A stretch of 46,180 nt of DNA from an uncultured Christensenella sp. (GCA_910584815.1 CAJUBT010000001.1:1-46180), one strand, 5' to 3'. Shown: positions 1 through 8,341, numbered from the stretch's first letter. Numbers and translations: made by a program. Notes: generated by a model not told the origin, from the sequence alone.

Positions 1-2
1 TT

Positions 3-85
3 TGGTGCGAATGGTGGGGCTTGAACCCACAAGGTCTCCCACACGCCCCTTAAACGTGCGCGTATACCAATTCCGCCACATTCGC
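3..85 (-). tRNA. tRNA-Leu (anticodon AAG)
   Basis: Read on the minus strand the segment folds as a class II tRNA: 7-bp acceptor stem (GCGAAUG with CAUUCGC), a D arm with GCG/CGC stem, a 5-bp anticodon stem (CACGU with GCGUG), a long variable arm, a T arm with a GUGGG/CCCAC stem and loop UUCAAGC, then A73 and an encoded CCA. The anticodon loop is UUAAGGG, giving AAG, which reads leucine CUU and, if A34 becomes inosine, also CUC and CUA. A34 is uncommon in bacteria outside tRNA-Arg(ACG). The gene is transcribed off the left edge of the window. Confidence 0.95.
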
Positions 86-398
86 ATAATTTTAAGTTAC
101 AAGGTATTGTAGCAAATATTTTTTTGTTTTGCAATTACTTTTTTTAAAAAAACTAGTTTTATTTTGTTAGTTTAAAGTTTCAAATTTTTTGAAACTAATT
201 TAATATAAAATTATACTTTTTAAAATAAAAATTATATTTTAAAAATTTAACATAAAGTCACGCTTATTTAAGTTTTATTTTTAATGGTTGTCTTTTTTAA
301 ATTTAACAAATTATGTTATAAAAATAACGAATAGGCTTTATCTTTACAATTTATATTTTATATTGTAAAATTAGTAAAAAAATAATTTGAGGTAAGGA
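86..398. other. Intergenic region between tRNA-Leu and the DtxR-type gene
   Basis: About 310 bases of AT-rich sequence with no supportable reading frame. The only structure I see is the inverted repeat at 343-369. The promoter of the leftward tRNA must lie near its left end, but I could not pick a convincing -35/-10 pair. Confidence 0.6.
343..369. promoter_or_regulatory. Inverted repeat upstream of the DtxR-type regulator
   Basis: TTTACAAT at 343-350 is the exact reverse complement of ATTGTAAA at 362-369, with an 11-nt AT centre. It ends 29 nt before the regulator's start codon, so it could be an autoregulatory operator or a leader hairpin. It does not resemble the classic DtxR or MntR boxes, and 8-bp AT-rich repeats arise by chance easily in such a genome. 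Confidence 0.3.
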
Positions 399-767
399 AT
401 GGTTAAGTATCAAGAATCGGCTGAAATGTATTTAGAAACAGTTTTATTGCTTAAAAAAAAATTGGTTAAAGTTCATTCTATAAACATAGCAGAAGAACTT
501 AAATACTCTCGTGCAAGTGTTTCTCGTGGAGTGGGGTTGCTTGTTAAAAAAGGTTTGTTGGAAATATCTTCAACTGGAGAAATTAATTTTACACCAAAAG
601 GTAGGCAAAAGGCAGAGGATATTTATGAGCGACATTTGGTTATAACTGAACTTCTTAAAAGTATTGGTGCACCAAAGGAAATGGCGGAAGATAACGCTTG
701 CAGAATAGAGCATATAATAACAGAAGATTTATTTAAATGTATTAAAAATTTTGTTTATAAAAACTAA
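399..767 (+). CDS. DtxR/MntR-family metal-dependent transcriptional regulator
   Basis: A 122-residue protein with a winged-helix DNA-binding domain at about residues 8-65 (the stretch with NIAEELKYSRASVSRGVGLL is the recognition helix-turn-helix), followed by the short dimerisation region typical of DtxR/MntR proteins, including the family-like stretch around AEDNACRIEHIITEDLF at about 95-112. These regulators usually sense Fe2+ or Mn2+ and repress uptake genes. The C-terminal SH3-like domain of long DtxR proteins is absent, as in MntR and many clostridial homologues. A GAGGTAAGG ribosome site lies just upstream. No metal transporter is adjacent; the ZIP gene at 8.4 kb is the nearest. The metal specificity is unknown. 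Confidence 0.75.
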   Translation: MVKYQESAEMYLETVLLLKKKLVKVHSINIAEELKYSRASVSRGVGLLVKKGLLEISSTGEINFTPKGRQKAEDIYERHLVITELLKSIGAPKEMAEDNACRIEHIITEDLFKCIKNFVYKN

Positions 768-894
768 TTATTTTTGTTTTAGAGGTATTATATTTTTTTT
801 GCAACAAAATTTAATTTGAACATTTTTTAAAAAATAATTTAAATTTTCTTATGAATTTTAAAATATTTATTAGCTTTTTAAAACTGATTATAAT

Positions 895-1419
895 TTAAAT
901 ATTTATATAATTTAAAAGTTCTTTACTAATCCAATCCTTATAGTCTTTAGTTAAGGAAGTAAAATTTTTGGAATAGAAAAGTTTTATAAAATTTTTATAG
1001 TCTAAAAATTTTACAGCAGAAACCTCTTCTTTTTGAAGTTTAAAGTTTTCTATTTTTTTATTAGTTTTAAGTAAATAAACTTGAGCAATTTCCCAATTTT
1101 TCTGATAAATATATTCCTTTAAAAAAGTATAATCGCTTGGTTTTGTTTTTATGCCAAGTTCTTCTTCTGTTTCCCTTATACACGCATTAATAAAACTTTC
1201 CCCTGCTTTTGTGTGCCCTGCACTAGGCATATCCCATTTATTTGGTGAAGATTTTTTTGTGCTTGCCCTTTTTTGAACTAATATTTCATTTTCTTCGTTT
1301 ATAATCCAAATCCAAACTGGCTTATGATAGCAGTTAGGGTTTTTGTTGTGGCAAAAGCTTTTTGGTTTAACGGCTAAAAAATTTCCGTTTATATCATAGG
1401 TGTCAAAAAATTCTTCCAT
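895..1419 (-). CDS. Nudix hydrolase, isopentenyl-diphosphate isomerase-like subgroup
   Basis: A 174-residue protein with a complete Nudix box at about residues 68-90: G, five residues, E, seven residues, REtEEELGI, which supplies the Mg2+-binding glutamates that cleave nucleoside diphosphate-X compounds. The N-terminal part, with tyrosine/histidine-rich YHKPVWIWIINEENEILVQKR, resembles the Idi-like Nudix group often annotated in Firmicutes, whose substrate is usually not established. A GGGAG site lies just before the ATG. It is a monocistronic leftward gene. It is one of three Nudix genes in the window (others near 11.4-11.9 kb and 29.7 kb) and the one with the best catalytic box. The substrate cannot be told from sequence. 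Confidence 0.85.
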   Translation of the reverse strand: MEEFFDTYDINGNFLAVKPKSFCHNKNPNCYHKPVWIWIINEENEILVQKRASTKKSSPNKWDMPSAGHTKAGESFINACIRETEEELGIKTKPSDYTFLKEYIYQKNWEIAQVYLLKTNKKIENFKLQKEEVSAVKFLDYKNFIKLFYSKNFTSLTKDYKDWISKELLNYINI

Positions 1420-1732
1420 AATCTCCCTCTCAATTTTTTAATGGTAAGAGTTTATAACATTATTAAATTATTTTAATTAGAAATAGCCCTGTTAATTATT
1501 ATGAGTATAATTTAAATAATATAAATTTTTACAAAAATAGTTTTAAGTAGAATGAAATAATAAATTTAAAGTTGACAATTTTAAAAAAAATCAAATTTTA
1601 AAAATTAATTATTATCATTTAAAAACTATAAAACTTATGATTTAAGTTTAGTATAAATAAAATTAGTTATCAACATATTTTTTGTTCAATTTTTCTAATA
1701 ATCTTTATTTAAACTTTGTTATTGAAATGTGT
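1420..1732. other. Intergenic region upstream of plsC-like gene
   Basis: Divergent spacer between the leftward Nudix gene and the rightward acyltransferase. It is very AT-rich, and apart from the candidate promoter at 1733-1761 I see no gene, repeat or structured element. Confidence 0.5.
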
Positions 1733-1761
1733 TAGACATTTTTTTTAATTTTTAGTAAAAT
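1733..1761 (+). promoter_or_regulatory. Candidate promoter for the plsC-gltS operon
   Basis: TAGACA (1733-1738), a 17-nt spacer, then TAAAAT (1756-1761): five of six matches to each consensus hexamer. The predicted transcription start near 1768 lies after the ATG at 1760 and only about 4 nt before the in-frame ATG at 1772, which argues that translation starts at 1772. Confidence 0.45.
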
Positions 1762-1771
1762 GTTTATCAAT

Positions 1772-2959
1772 ATGGTTAATAAAGATAGTACAAAAGATAA
1801 AAATAAAAAACCAATATGGGTGAAAAATAGGCACAAAAGAGTGTTTGCTTTCTTGCGTGTGCTAATGACACCTTTTGTAAGGTTGAGATATAATTTTAAA
1901 TGTGAAAAAAGTAAATTACCAAAAGGTCCTTATTTAATAATTTCTAACCATCAATCTACAATGGACCCATTTTTTTTGTCGTTATCTTTTAAATTCCCAA
2001 TTTATTTTATTGCTTCAGATGATATTTTTAATTTAAAAGTTTCACCATTAATTAAGTATCTTGTTGCGCCAATACCTAAAAGTAAATCGATGAAAGATTT
2101 AACTGCTATGAAAAATGTTATTCGCGTTATTAAAGAAGGTGGTGCAGTGGGAATATTTCCTGAAGGTAACCGCACTTTGTCTGGTGGGCAGTGGGAGCTA
2201 GATGATGCAATTGCAAAGCTTGCTAAAAATTTAAAAGTACCACTTGTTATTTATAATATCTCAGGTGGATATGGCGCAGACCCTCGTTGGGGGCATTGTG
2301 TGCGTAAAGGCAGAATGAATGGTTATATAAAAAGGGTTATATCGCCAGAAGAAATTTCTACACTTTCGGTGGAAGAATTGTTTAAAATTATTAAAACAGA
2401 ATTAAAGGTAGATGACACTAATTTAAACATAAAATTTCAAAACAGAAAAAGAGCGGAATATATAGAAAGAGTTTTATATATTTGCCCAGTTTGTGGGGCT
2501 GTTTCCAGTTTTGTTTCTCATAAGGATAAATTTATTTGCAAAAACTGTAATGTTAGTGCGGAATATACTCCAAACTTAAAAATATCGCCAACTGTAAAAG
2601 AGTATAATCGTATTTATGAATGGTTTGAATGGGAGCGAAATGAAATTGTTAATAGGGTGCTTTCAGGCGAAAAGTTTTTTGATGATAACATAATTTTTAG
2701 AGAGAGCATTAAACTTAAAAGAAAGAAAAAACTTTTGGGAGATAGAGTAACAATAGGTATTGAAAATTTAACAATTTCTAGTAAAAAAGGGCAAATGGTT
2801 TTTCCTCTAAAAGATATAACAGCTATAACTATGGTTGGTAAGAAAAAATTTAACTTTTATTTTTCCGATAAAATTTTACAGGTTAAAGGAAACAAGCGTT
2901 TTTGTGCAATTAAATATGTACATATTTTTGATGGTTTACGAAAGAAGGGTGTATTATAG
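1772..2959 (+). CDS. 1-acyl-sn-glycerol-3-phosphate acyltransferase-like protein with C-terminal zinc ribbon
   Basis: Counting from the ATG at 1772, the first ~225 residues are a PlsC-type acyltransferase domain: the catalytic NHxxxxD motif (NHQSTMD, about 59-65) and the acceptor-binding FPEGNRT motif (about 129-135). PlsC enzymes make phosphatidic acid at the cytoplasmic face of the membrane. A four-cysteine zinc ribbon follows (CPVC and CKNC, about 238-259), then a basic region with a beta-rich end that may be a PH/GRAM-like fold. The extension of about 160 residues is absent from classical PlsC. Neither the ATG at 1760 nor the one at 1772 has a ribosome site; I chose 1772 from the candidate promoter. 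The symporter gene starts 9 bases after the stop, so the two form an operon. Confidence 0.8.
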   Translation: MVNKDSTKDKNKKPIWVKNRHKRVFAFLRVLMTPFVRLRYNFKCEKSKLPKGPYLIISNHQSTMDPFFLSLSFKFPIYFIASDDIFNLKVSPLIKYLVAPIPKSKSMKDLTAMKNVIRVIKEGGAVGIFPEGNRTLSGGQWELDDAIAKLAKNLKVPLVIYNISGGYGADPRWGHCVRKGRMNGYIKRVISPEEISTLSVEELFKIIKTELKVDDTNLNIKFQNRKRAEYIERVLYICPVCGAVSSFVSHKDKFICKNCNVSAEYTPNLKISPTVKEYNRIYEWFEWERNEIVNRVLSGEKFFDDNIIFRESIKLKRKKKLLGDRVTIGIENLTISSKKGQMVFPLKDITAITMVGKKKFNFYFSDKILQVKGNKRFCAIKYVHIFDGLRKKGVL

Positions 2960-2968
2960 GAGTTTATT

Positions 2969-4501
2969 ATGAAGTATTCAAATTTAGAAGTCTGGTCGTT
3001 TTTAATGATAGTTGCTGTTTTGTTGCTAAGTTTATTAATAGGCAATATATTAAGGCATTTTATTCCAGCATTAAAAAAGTCACTAATACCTGTTTCTGTT
3101 TTAGGCGGATTAATACTTTTAATAATTTCAACAATAACCTACTATTGTGCAGGAGATTATTTTTTTAACCTTTCTATATTTGGTGGTAACGGCGAAAACG
3201 GTTTAATGAGTGGTATGAACATTCTTGAAATGCTTACCTATCATTGTTTAGGCATAGGCTTTGTTGCAACAGGAATGCGTTCTTCTAAAAAGAAGTTTGG
3301 TAAAAAAAGAGCAGGTGAAATTTTTGACTCAGGGCTTGTAACTGTAAATGGTTATCTTGTGCAGGCCTTTATAGGAATAATAATTACACTTGTTGGAACA
3401 TACCTGTTACACACAAGTGGTTTAATTTCTGCAGCGGGCATTTTACTTGCATTTGGGTTTGGTCAGGGCACAGGTCAGGCGTTAAATTATGGTAACATTT
3501 TTGAAAAAGATTATGGCTTTATAGGTGGTGGAAATTTTGGTTTGACAATAGCTGCACTTGGCTTTTTAGTTGCTTGCATAGTTGGTGTTATTTATATCAA
3601 TATTATGCGACGCAAAGGTCAAATTAAAGTAGTGGAACAAAACAAAAAAAATAGCCTGGCAGATTACGAAGATGAAAATGAAATTTCTGTAGTATCTTCA
3701 ATGGATAAGTTTACAGTTCAATTTGCAATTGTTCTTGCCATTTATGGTGCATCGTTTGGAATTATGTATGGACTCTCTGCATTAATTCCATCTCTTGCTA
3801 ACACACTATTTGGGTTTAACTTTTTTATTGGTGTTCTTCTTACAATTCCAGCAAAAGCAATAATTAATAAATTATACGCTAAAAAAATTATTAAAAAGCA
3901 AATTGTTAACAACTTTATGATGGATAGAATTGGTGGCTTTGCTTTTGACATTATGATTGTTGCAGGGGTTGCCGCAATTCAAATTCCATTGTTAACTTCA
4001 TATTTAGGTTTGTTATTATTGTTGGCTGTTGCAGGAGCCATTGTAACTTTAATTTATGTTAATTTTGTTTGTAAAAGAAAATTTGGTTCTTATCGTCACG
4101 AACAATTCCTTGCCTTTTTTGGAATGCTAACAGGAACAGCTAGCACAGGTATGATTTTATTGCGTGAAATTGATGGAACTTATCGCACCCCAGCAAGTGA
4201 GAACTTAGTTTATCAAACTGCACCTGCTATGGTGTTTGGGTTCCCACTAATGTTTTTAGCAACTTATGCTGCAACTAGTAATCTTGCTGCACTTATAACT
4301 TGCATAATAGTTGGCGTTGCGTTTATAGCATTAAATGTTGTCCTTTTTAGAAATAATATATTTAAACGAAAATCTCAAGCGATGGTTGAAAATAATGAAA
4401 TACAAACTTCTTCTACCACTGAACAAACAGCAGAAGAAGTTACAGAACAAAATTTAGTTGAACCTCCAAATTCTTCAACAGAAGATGTAGATAAAAAATA
4501 G
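2969..4501 (+). CDS. Sodium/glutamate symporter (GltS family)
   Basis: A 510-residue polytopic membrane protein with about ten or more hydrophobic segments arranged as two related halves joined by a hydrophilic loop near residues 215-250. The stretch GQGTGQALNYGNIFEKDYGF followed by a glycine-rich helix (about residues 168-210) matches the conserved reentrant region of GltS carriers, which import glutamate with Na+. A second GTASTG-type motif occurs in the other half. The C-terminal ~45 residues are hydrophilic and rich in Glu, Gln, Ser and Thr, probably a cytoplasmic tail. The start has GGAG 9 nt upstream and lies 9 bases after the acyltransferase stop. Glutamate as substrate is inferred from the family. 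Confidence 0.75.
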   Translation: MKYSNLEVWSFLMIVAVLLLSLLIGNILRHFIPALKKSLIPVSVLGGLILLIISTITYYCAGDYFFNLSIFGGNGENGLMSGMNILEMLTYHCLGIGFVATGMRSSKKKFGKKRAGEIFDSGLVTVNGYLVQAFIGIIITLVGTYLLHTSGLISAAGILLAFGFGQGTGQALNYGNIFEKDYGFIGGGNFGLTIAALGFLVACIVGVIYINIMRRKGQIKVVEQNKKNSLADYEDENEISVVSSMDKFTVQFAIVLAIYGASFGIMYGLSALIPSLANTLFGFNFFIGVLLTIPAKAIINKLYAKKIIKKQIVNNFMMDRIGGFAFDIMIVAGVAAIQIPLLTSYLGLLLLLAVAGAIVTLIYVNFVCKRKFGSYRHEQFLAFFGMLTGTASTGMILLREIDGTYRTPASENLVYQTAPAMVFGFPLMFLATYAATSNLAALITCIIVGVAFIALNVVLFRNNIFKRKSQAMVENNEIQTSSTTEQTAEEVTEQNLVEPPNSSTEDVDKK

Positions 4502-4580
4502 TTAGCTAAATTATTTTCATCTAATATAAATTTGCATTAGTACGAACAAATTTTAATTATATAAATTCAAAATGTAATTT

Positions 4581-4614
4581 AAAAAAAAGATATAAATTGT
4601 TATATCTTTTTTTT
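4581..4614 (+). terminator. Intrinsic terminator of the plsC-gltS operon
   Basis: A perfect 15-bp hairpin: A8 GATATAA at 4581-4595 pairs with TTATATC T8 at 4600-4614 across a 4-nt loop. The right arm ends in eight T, so it terminates rightward transcription about 80 bases after the symporter stop. Confidence 0.85.
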
Positions 4615-4647
4615 ATTAATTTTTAATTAATTTTTAATTAATTTTTT
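4615..4647. repeat. Three tandem copies of an 11-bp AT repeat
   Basis: ATTAATTTTTA occurs at 4615-4625 and 4626-4636, with a third copy differing in the last base at 4637-4647. It follows the terminator directly. It may be simple slippage in AT-rich DNA; no function is evident. Confidence 0.6.
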
Positions 4648-4804
4648 ATGTTATTTTTTTTATTATATATAATTTTTTTTAACTTTATAGAATTAATTTA
4701 AAATTTAAATAATGAAAGGAAAGTGGCACTAAAATTTTAAGAAAGATAGCACTTTATTGTACTGGAGATAGAAACTAAAAATTATAATTTATAAAATAAA
4801 ATTA

Positions 4805-4816
4805 TATAATGTTATT
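4805..4816 (+). promoter_or_regulatory. -10 box six bases from a start codon (possible leaderless mRNA)
   Basis: A perfect TATAAT at 4805-4810 is followed by exactly six bases and then the lipoprotein ATG at 4817. With the usual -10 to +1 distance, transcription would begin at the ATG. No ribosome binding site is visible. The hexamer at the -35 position (TTATAA) is weak. Confidence 0.45.
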
Positions 4817-5385
4817 ATGAGATTAAAGAGTGTAATTTTTTGTATACTTACTTTAATGTTTGTGTTATTTGGTTGCAACCAAGAAGATGGTTCTTGCAAA
4901 AATGTACAAGCATTAAAAGTTTACAATTTAGATATTGATTTTTTAATGAATTTGATGTTTGTAATTTTGAAAACATTTGTGTTTATTTTCCAGTTGTAAC
5001 AAATAAAGAGATAACTTCATCTGAGTTAGGTGGAGTAGGGGCAAAATTTAACTTAAAAGAAGCTTATGCTAGTGATAAATTAATTAAAGTTAAACTTACT
5101 AAAACAGAGCAGGATAAAATTAATATAAAATATAATAATTATTATATATCATTTTTAAAATATAAACTTGAATTTTCCAATAATTTAAATAAGAACGATT
5201 ATATAAGTATTGACTTAAATGATACAAAAATATGGATTTTATGTGATAAAGAAATTCAACCTGTAAATTTTAATGAAACTTATTTAAAAATTAATATTAT
5301 ACAAAATTCAAATTTGCAAAATATTACAAATTGGGAACAAATAATAAGCAATATAATGCAAAAAATAAAACTGCAATTACCTTAA
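4817..5385 (+). pseudogene. Frameshifted small lipoprotein gene
   Basis: The reading frame starts with a lipoprotein signal peptide (MRLKSVIFCILTLMFVLFGC, lipobox LFGC), so the product would be lipid-anchored outside the membrane. The frame closes at 4999, but a second frame continues the protein as NEFDVCNFENICVYFPVV and so on to TAA at 5383-5385. The shift lies at the T6 run 4939-4944: seven T would keep the frame open to give about 189 residues. The downstream frame has normal codon use and no family I recognise. The cause could be true decay, phase variation in the T-run, or an assembly error. Confidence 0.65.
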
Positions 5386-5763
5386 AAGAAACTTCAAATT
5401 GTATTAATAAAATAATACTAAAACATTTTTAATTTATGAACAAAAGTTGTATTTTCTTTTTTGATAGTATATAACATTTTGTTTGTTGTAGGTTGTTAAA
5501 ACATTTTTTGATATTTCAAAACTCAACAATTTCTTTTTGTATATAAAAGTATCAGTAAAATAAATTTCTTTTAGAAAAGAATGCTGCCTATAAAATTATC
5601 TTGATTTTTTTAGAAAACAAAACTTAAAAGTCTTATTTATAAGTTGATGTAGGGTATTAAAACATAATTGAATTTATGATTTCTGCATTTAAACACATAA
5701 AATGTATTGCAAGGGTTCTCAAAATTTTATTAAAAAATTTTGGAAAAAAAGCAGACTAAAAAC
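5386..5763. other. Intergenic region
   Basis: Nothing recognisable between the end of the broken lipoprotein frame and the tRNA-Leu terminator: AT-rich, with no sustained open frame on either strand and no clear promoter. Confidence 0.5.
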
Positions 5764-5794
5764 TGGCATCTTGATTTTTTAAAATCAAGAGCCA
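5764..5794 (-). terminator. Intrinsic terminator downstream of tRNA-Leu(CAG)
   Basis: TGGC-a-TCTTGATTTT (5764-5778) pairs with AAAATCAAGA-GCCA (5781-5794) across a two-base centre with one bulged base. On the minus strand it lies about 20 nt after the tRNA 3' end and is followed by T-rich sequence, fitting termination of the leftward tRNA. Confidence 0.7.
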
Positions 5795-5814
5795 TAGAGG
5801 TCTTGCTTTTGTGA

Positions 5815-5903
5815 TGGTGTAGATAGCAGGACTTGAACCTGTATGGGATTTAACTCCCGCTAGAACCTGAATCTAGTGCGTCTACCAATTCCGCCATATC
5901 TAC
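5815..5903 (-). tRNA. tRNA-Leu (anticodon CAG)
   Basis: On the minus strand: acceptor stem GUAGAUA with UAUCUAC, D arm GCG/CGC, anticodon stem CUAGA/UCUAG with loop UUCAGGU (anticodon CAG, codon CUG), a long variable arm as expected for class II, a T arm with loop UUCAAGU, A73 and an encoded CCA. The outermost T-stem pair appears to be an A-C mismatch. The codon it reads is rare in this AT-rich genome. Confidence 0.95.
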
Positions 5904-6200
5904 ATATTTAAATAAAATTAATGTGAAACTTATTTTTTTTAGTGATGTGCGTAGGGGTGTAGAAAATTATGTATGGTAACTTTGTGCAATTATAATTGAA
6001 AGGGAAAAGTTATATTTTAAACATTGCAGATTAATTTTAAAGTTTATAACCAGTGTATTATTTATTTTAATAAGATAATATTTATTTAATGTTATTTTTA
6101 GTTCGTGATGTTATAAAAATTTAATTAAGCAGGATGAGTATTAAGAATGTTTAAAAACTTTTAAAAAGTAAATTTTCAATTTATAAATTAAAATTTATAT

Positions 6201-6590
6201 TTATTTCCACAATTTTATTTTGCCTAGGCTTAGCCAAGTGTTAATTTCGTTATAGCAAGCAACATTTTCATCTGGCTTATTTAAAAGATAAATTTCTATG
6301 TTTTTATTATATAACATATTTTGTAGTAATGCAAAAGTTATCTCTGCAAAGGTTTCTGCCCCGATATACCCATTAATATTATTTTTATTAAAATTAAGTG
6401 CAACAAAAACATCACAGTTGGAAATATTTTCAAAAAATAATTTATATCTATTAGGGTAAATTCCAAGGAAGTTAGAGGTGTCTATTAGTTGAGGATAATC
6501 TAGCACTTTATAGTTTTCTTCTAAAGAACTTATAAAAGTTTCTATTTCTTTATAAAATTTTATACTTCCAGCAATAACTATTCTTTTCAT
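6201..6590 (-). CDS. Nucleoside 2-deoxyribosyltransferase-like protein
   Basis: I place the start at the ATG ending at 6590, where AAAGGAG sits 8 nt upstream; an in-frame ATG 93 bases earlier has no ribosome site. The product is 129 residues. It begins with a Rossmann-like strand (RIVIAGSIKFYKEI) and carries GYIGAETFAEITFAL at about residues 73-87, which matches the part of the deoxyribosyltransferase superfamily that holds the catalytic glutamate. Members exchange bases on 2'-deoxyribonucleosides or hydrolyse nucleotides. The next gene upstream on the same strand encodes an HD-type nucleotidase, so both fit nucleotide salvage. The exact reaction is uncertain. Confidence 0.6.
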   Translation of the reverse strand: MKRIVIAGSIKFYKEIETFISSLEENYKVLDYPQLIDTSNFLGIYPNRYKLFFENISNCDVFVALNFNKNNINGYIGAETFAEITFALLQNMLYNKNIEIYLLNKPDENVACYNEINTWLSLGKIKLWK

Positions 6591-6780
6591 AAAAAACTCC
6601 TTTAGTAAAATGTTAAATTGTTTTTGTGTAAAACTATAAAATAATTTATGCTTATCAAAATTAATAGAAAATTTTTTTAACACGCATTTTATATTAATGC
6701 TAATTTTTAATGTATAATTTGATTAGAATTTATTTTAAAGTGATTGTCAAAAAATTATGGTTATATAATTTTAAAAATTT

Positions 6781-7410
6781 TTAGTTAATGTTAAGTTGTT
6801 TTAAGGTTTCAAACCAAAATTTTTCGTTTATTCCAAATTCTTTAAAAGCAGGCATATGATACAAAAAAAATATATCAGCAAGGGAATATTTACCTTCATC
6901 TACATAAGCCTTCAAATATTTATTTTTAAGCATTTCTGGCGTTAGATGAGAAAGTGAAACCTGACCTAAATCTTCATATTTTTTAAACTCTAACACACAT
7001 TCTAGTTTGTCTATTGCTTTTGCAAATTTTGCTTCATTACTTAAACTTAAATTAAAATCTTCAGTTAAGGAAATTAAGTTTTTACCTTTATTTAAAACTT
7101 TAACAAAATTAGAAACTTCAGTTTTTGCTTTTAGTTTTAGTTCTTCTTTGTTTACATTGTCAAGAGGAGTAATATCTCCTATAAAAAGTTCTTCAAGCTC
7201 GTGAATAGTTAACATTTCTAGCGTTTTACCTAAATTAAGGTTTAAATTTAATTCGCTGTATAAAGAAATTGCTAAAATCATACAACCAAAAGTATGTTCT
7301 GCTATGCTTTCAAGTCTTTCTTTATTTACCGACCATTGCACAGCGCCTTGCCTTAGCATATCTTTAAGTTGTGCTGCTTTGTAATAAAATTCAAAAGCAT
7401 TTTTTAACAT
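6781..7410 (-). CDS. HD-domain 5'-deoxynucleotidase (YfbR/HDDC2-like)
   Basis: Starting at the ATG ending at 7410 the protein has 209 residues; an AGGTAGG site lies about 9 nt upstream, while the GTG 33 bases earlier has none. The N-terminus LRQGAVQWSVNKERLESIAEHTFG (about residues 19-42, given as motif landmarks R20, W26 and H39) is typical of the YfbR/HDDC2 branch, and the metal-binding His-Glu/Asp pair appears as HELEE (about 70-74), with a later Asp in DKLE. These enzymes dephosphorylate deoxynucleoside 5'-monophosphates. It precedes the deoxyribosyltransferase-like gene on the same strand with a 190-base gap, which supports a salvage role. Confidence 0.75.
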   Translation of the reverse strand: MLKNAFEFYYKAAQLKDMLRQGAVQWSVNKERLESIAEHTFGCMILAISLYSELNLNLNLGKTLEMLTIHELEELFIGDITPLDNVNKEELKLKAKTEVSNFVKVLNKGKNLISLTEDFNLSLSNEAKFAKAIDKLECVLEFKKYEDLGQVSLSHLTPEMLKNKYLKAYVDEGKYSLADIFFLYHMPAFKEFGINEKFWFETLKQLNIN

Positions 7411-7787
7411 ATAAATTAACCTACCTAAAAATAAGTATAGCACAAAAATTAATAAACTGTAATAAAAATTTTAAGACATTTTAATTAAATTTAAATTGAT
7501 AATTTTATTAAAATTTTAATTTATTTTTTACTAAAAAAAGTTTGTTAAAAGCAAAGTTTAAAACGCCTTTTAAATTATAATGAATAGGAAGTTAATTGTT
7601 ACTTTTGAAAAAGAGGAGGAATAAACTTTAATATTTTTTTATAAATTTGTTTAAGCATTAGTTTTAAAAATTATCATTAGAACTTTTATTGAACTAAATA
7701 TATATTTAAACACATTAATAATTGCATAAAGTATGCATTTAAGTTATAATTAATATAATAAAAATTTTATATCTAGGGAGATAAATA
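7411..7787. other. Divergent intergenic region
   Basis: About 375 AT-rich bases between the leftward HD gene and the rightward orphan gene. A 14-codon frame at 7580-7624 (starting MNRKLIVTFE) precedes an AGAGGAGGA motif, but it is too short to support. No clear promoter or repeat is visible. Confidence 0.4.
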
Positions 7788-8195
7788 ATGTTTGGCAAGC
7801 AGTTAAAAGATGATAAGTGGTTTAAAACTATGAATAAACGTTTTGTGAAAGGCAAACTTGTTGGGCCATATAGTAATCTCTTTTTTTACTTTACTTTTTT
7901 TGCTAAAGAACCTTATAAACCAAAAGGTTGTAGGGGGCATTATTATTTATTATATCTTGCTAAAAGCGGAGGTTATTTAGCAGAGATGATTAGTGATATG
8001 CGAGCAACGCTACCACAAGATTTATATGAAAACTTTAGTAACGCAGTGGAAGAGTTTAATTATGCTACTGCAGGTTTAGATTGTGATGATTTAGAATGGG
8101 AAGAAGAAAAAAAATTAGTTGCTAGTTTTAAAGAATTTGATAATTATACTAGTGAACATTCTAACCAAATAGAAAGGATATTAAAGAGTATTTAA
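7788..8195 (+). CDS. Hypothetical protein, 135 residues
   Basis: I do not recognise this family. The start is well supported by TAGGGAGATAAATA before the ATG. The N-terminal ~60 residues are basic and aromatic (GPYSNLFFYFTFFAKEPYKPKGCRGHYY), and the C-terminal half is acidic and probably helical (DDLEWEEEKKL). There is no signal peptide or clear membrane helix. Two cysteines are present, but not in a metal-binding spacing. It is monocistronic, with a terminator about 115 bases after the stop. Codon use matches the housekeeping genes, so it is very likely real. Confidence 0.6.
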   Translation: MFGKQLKDDKWFKTMNKRFVKGKLVGPYSNLFFYFTFFAKEPYKPKGCRGHYYLLYLAKSGGYLAEMISDMRATLPQDLYENFSNAVEEFNYATAGLDCDDLEWEEEKKLVASFKEFDNYTSEHSNQIERILKSI

Positions 8196-8310
8196 CTGAA
8201 GGAATATTTTATTTCTAATATGCTTATAAAACATATAAAATTTAAAATTAATTAAAAGATATTTTTATTTAAACCAAATTTAAACCATTTTTTAAGAAGT
8301 TAATTTATTT

Positions 8311-8341
8311 AAAAAACAAACTTTGTTTAGGTTTGTTTTTT
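8311..8341 (+). terminator. Intrinsic terminator after the 135-residue hypothetical gene
   Basis: AAAAAACAAAC at 8311-8321 pairs with GTTTGTTTTTT at 8331-8341 around a 9-nt loop; the right arm ends in a T-run. Confidence 0.75.

Noticed and set aside
7580..7624. A 14-codon frame ending in an AGAGGAGGA motif
   Set aside because: Too short, no ribosome site of its own, and no downstream gene in position to use the purine-rich motif.
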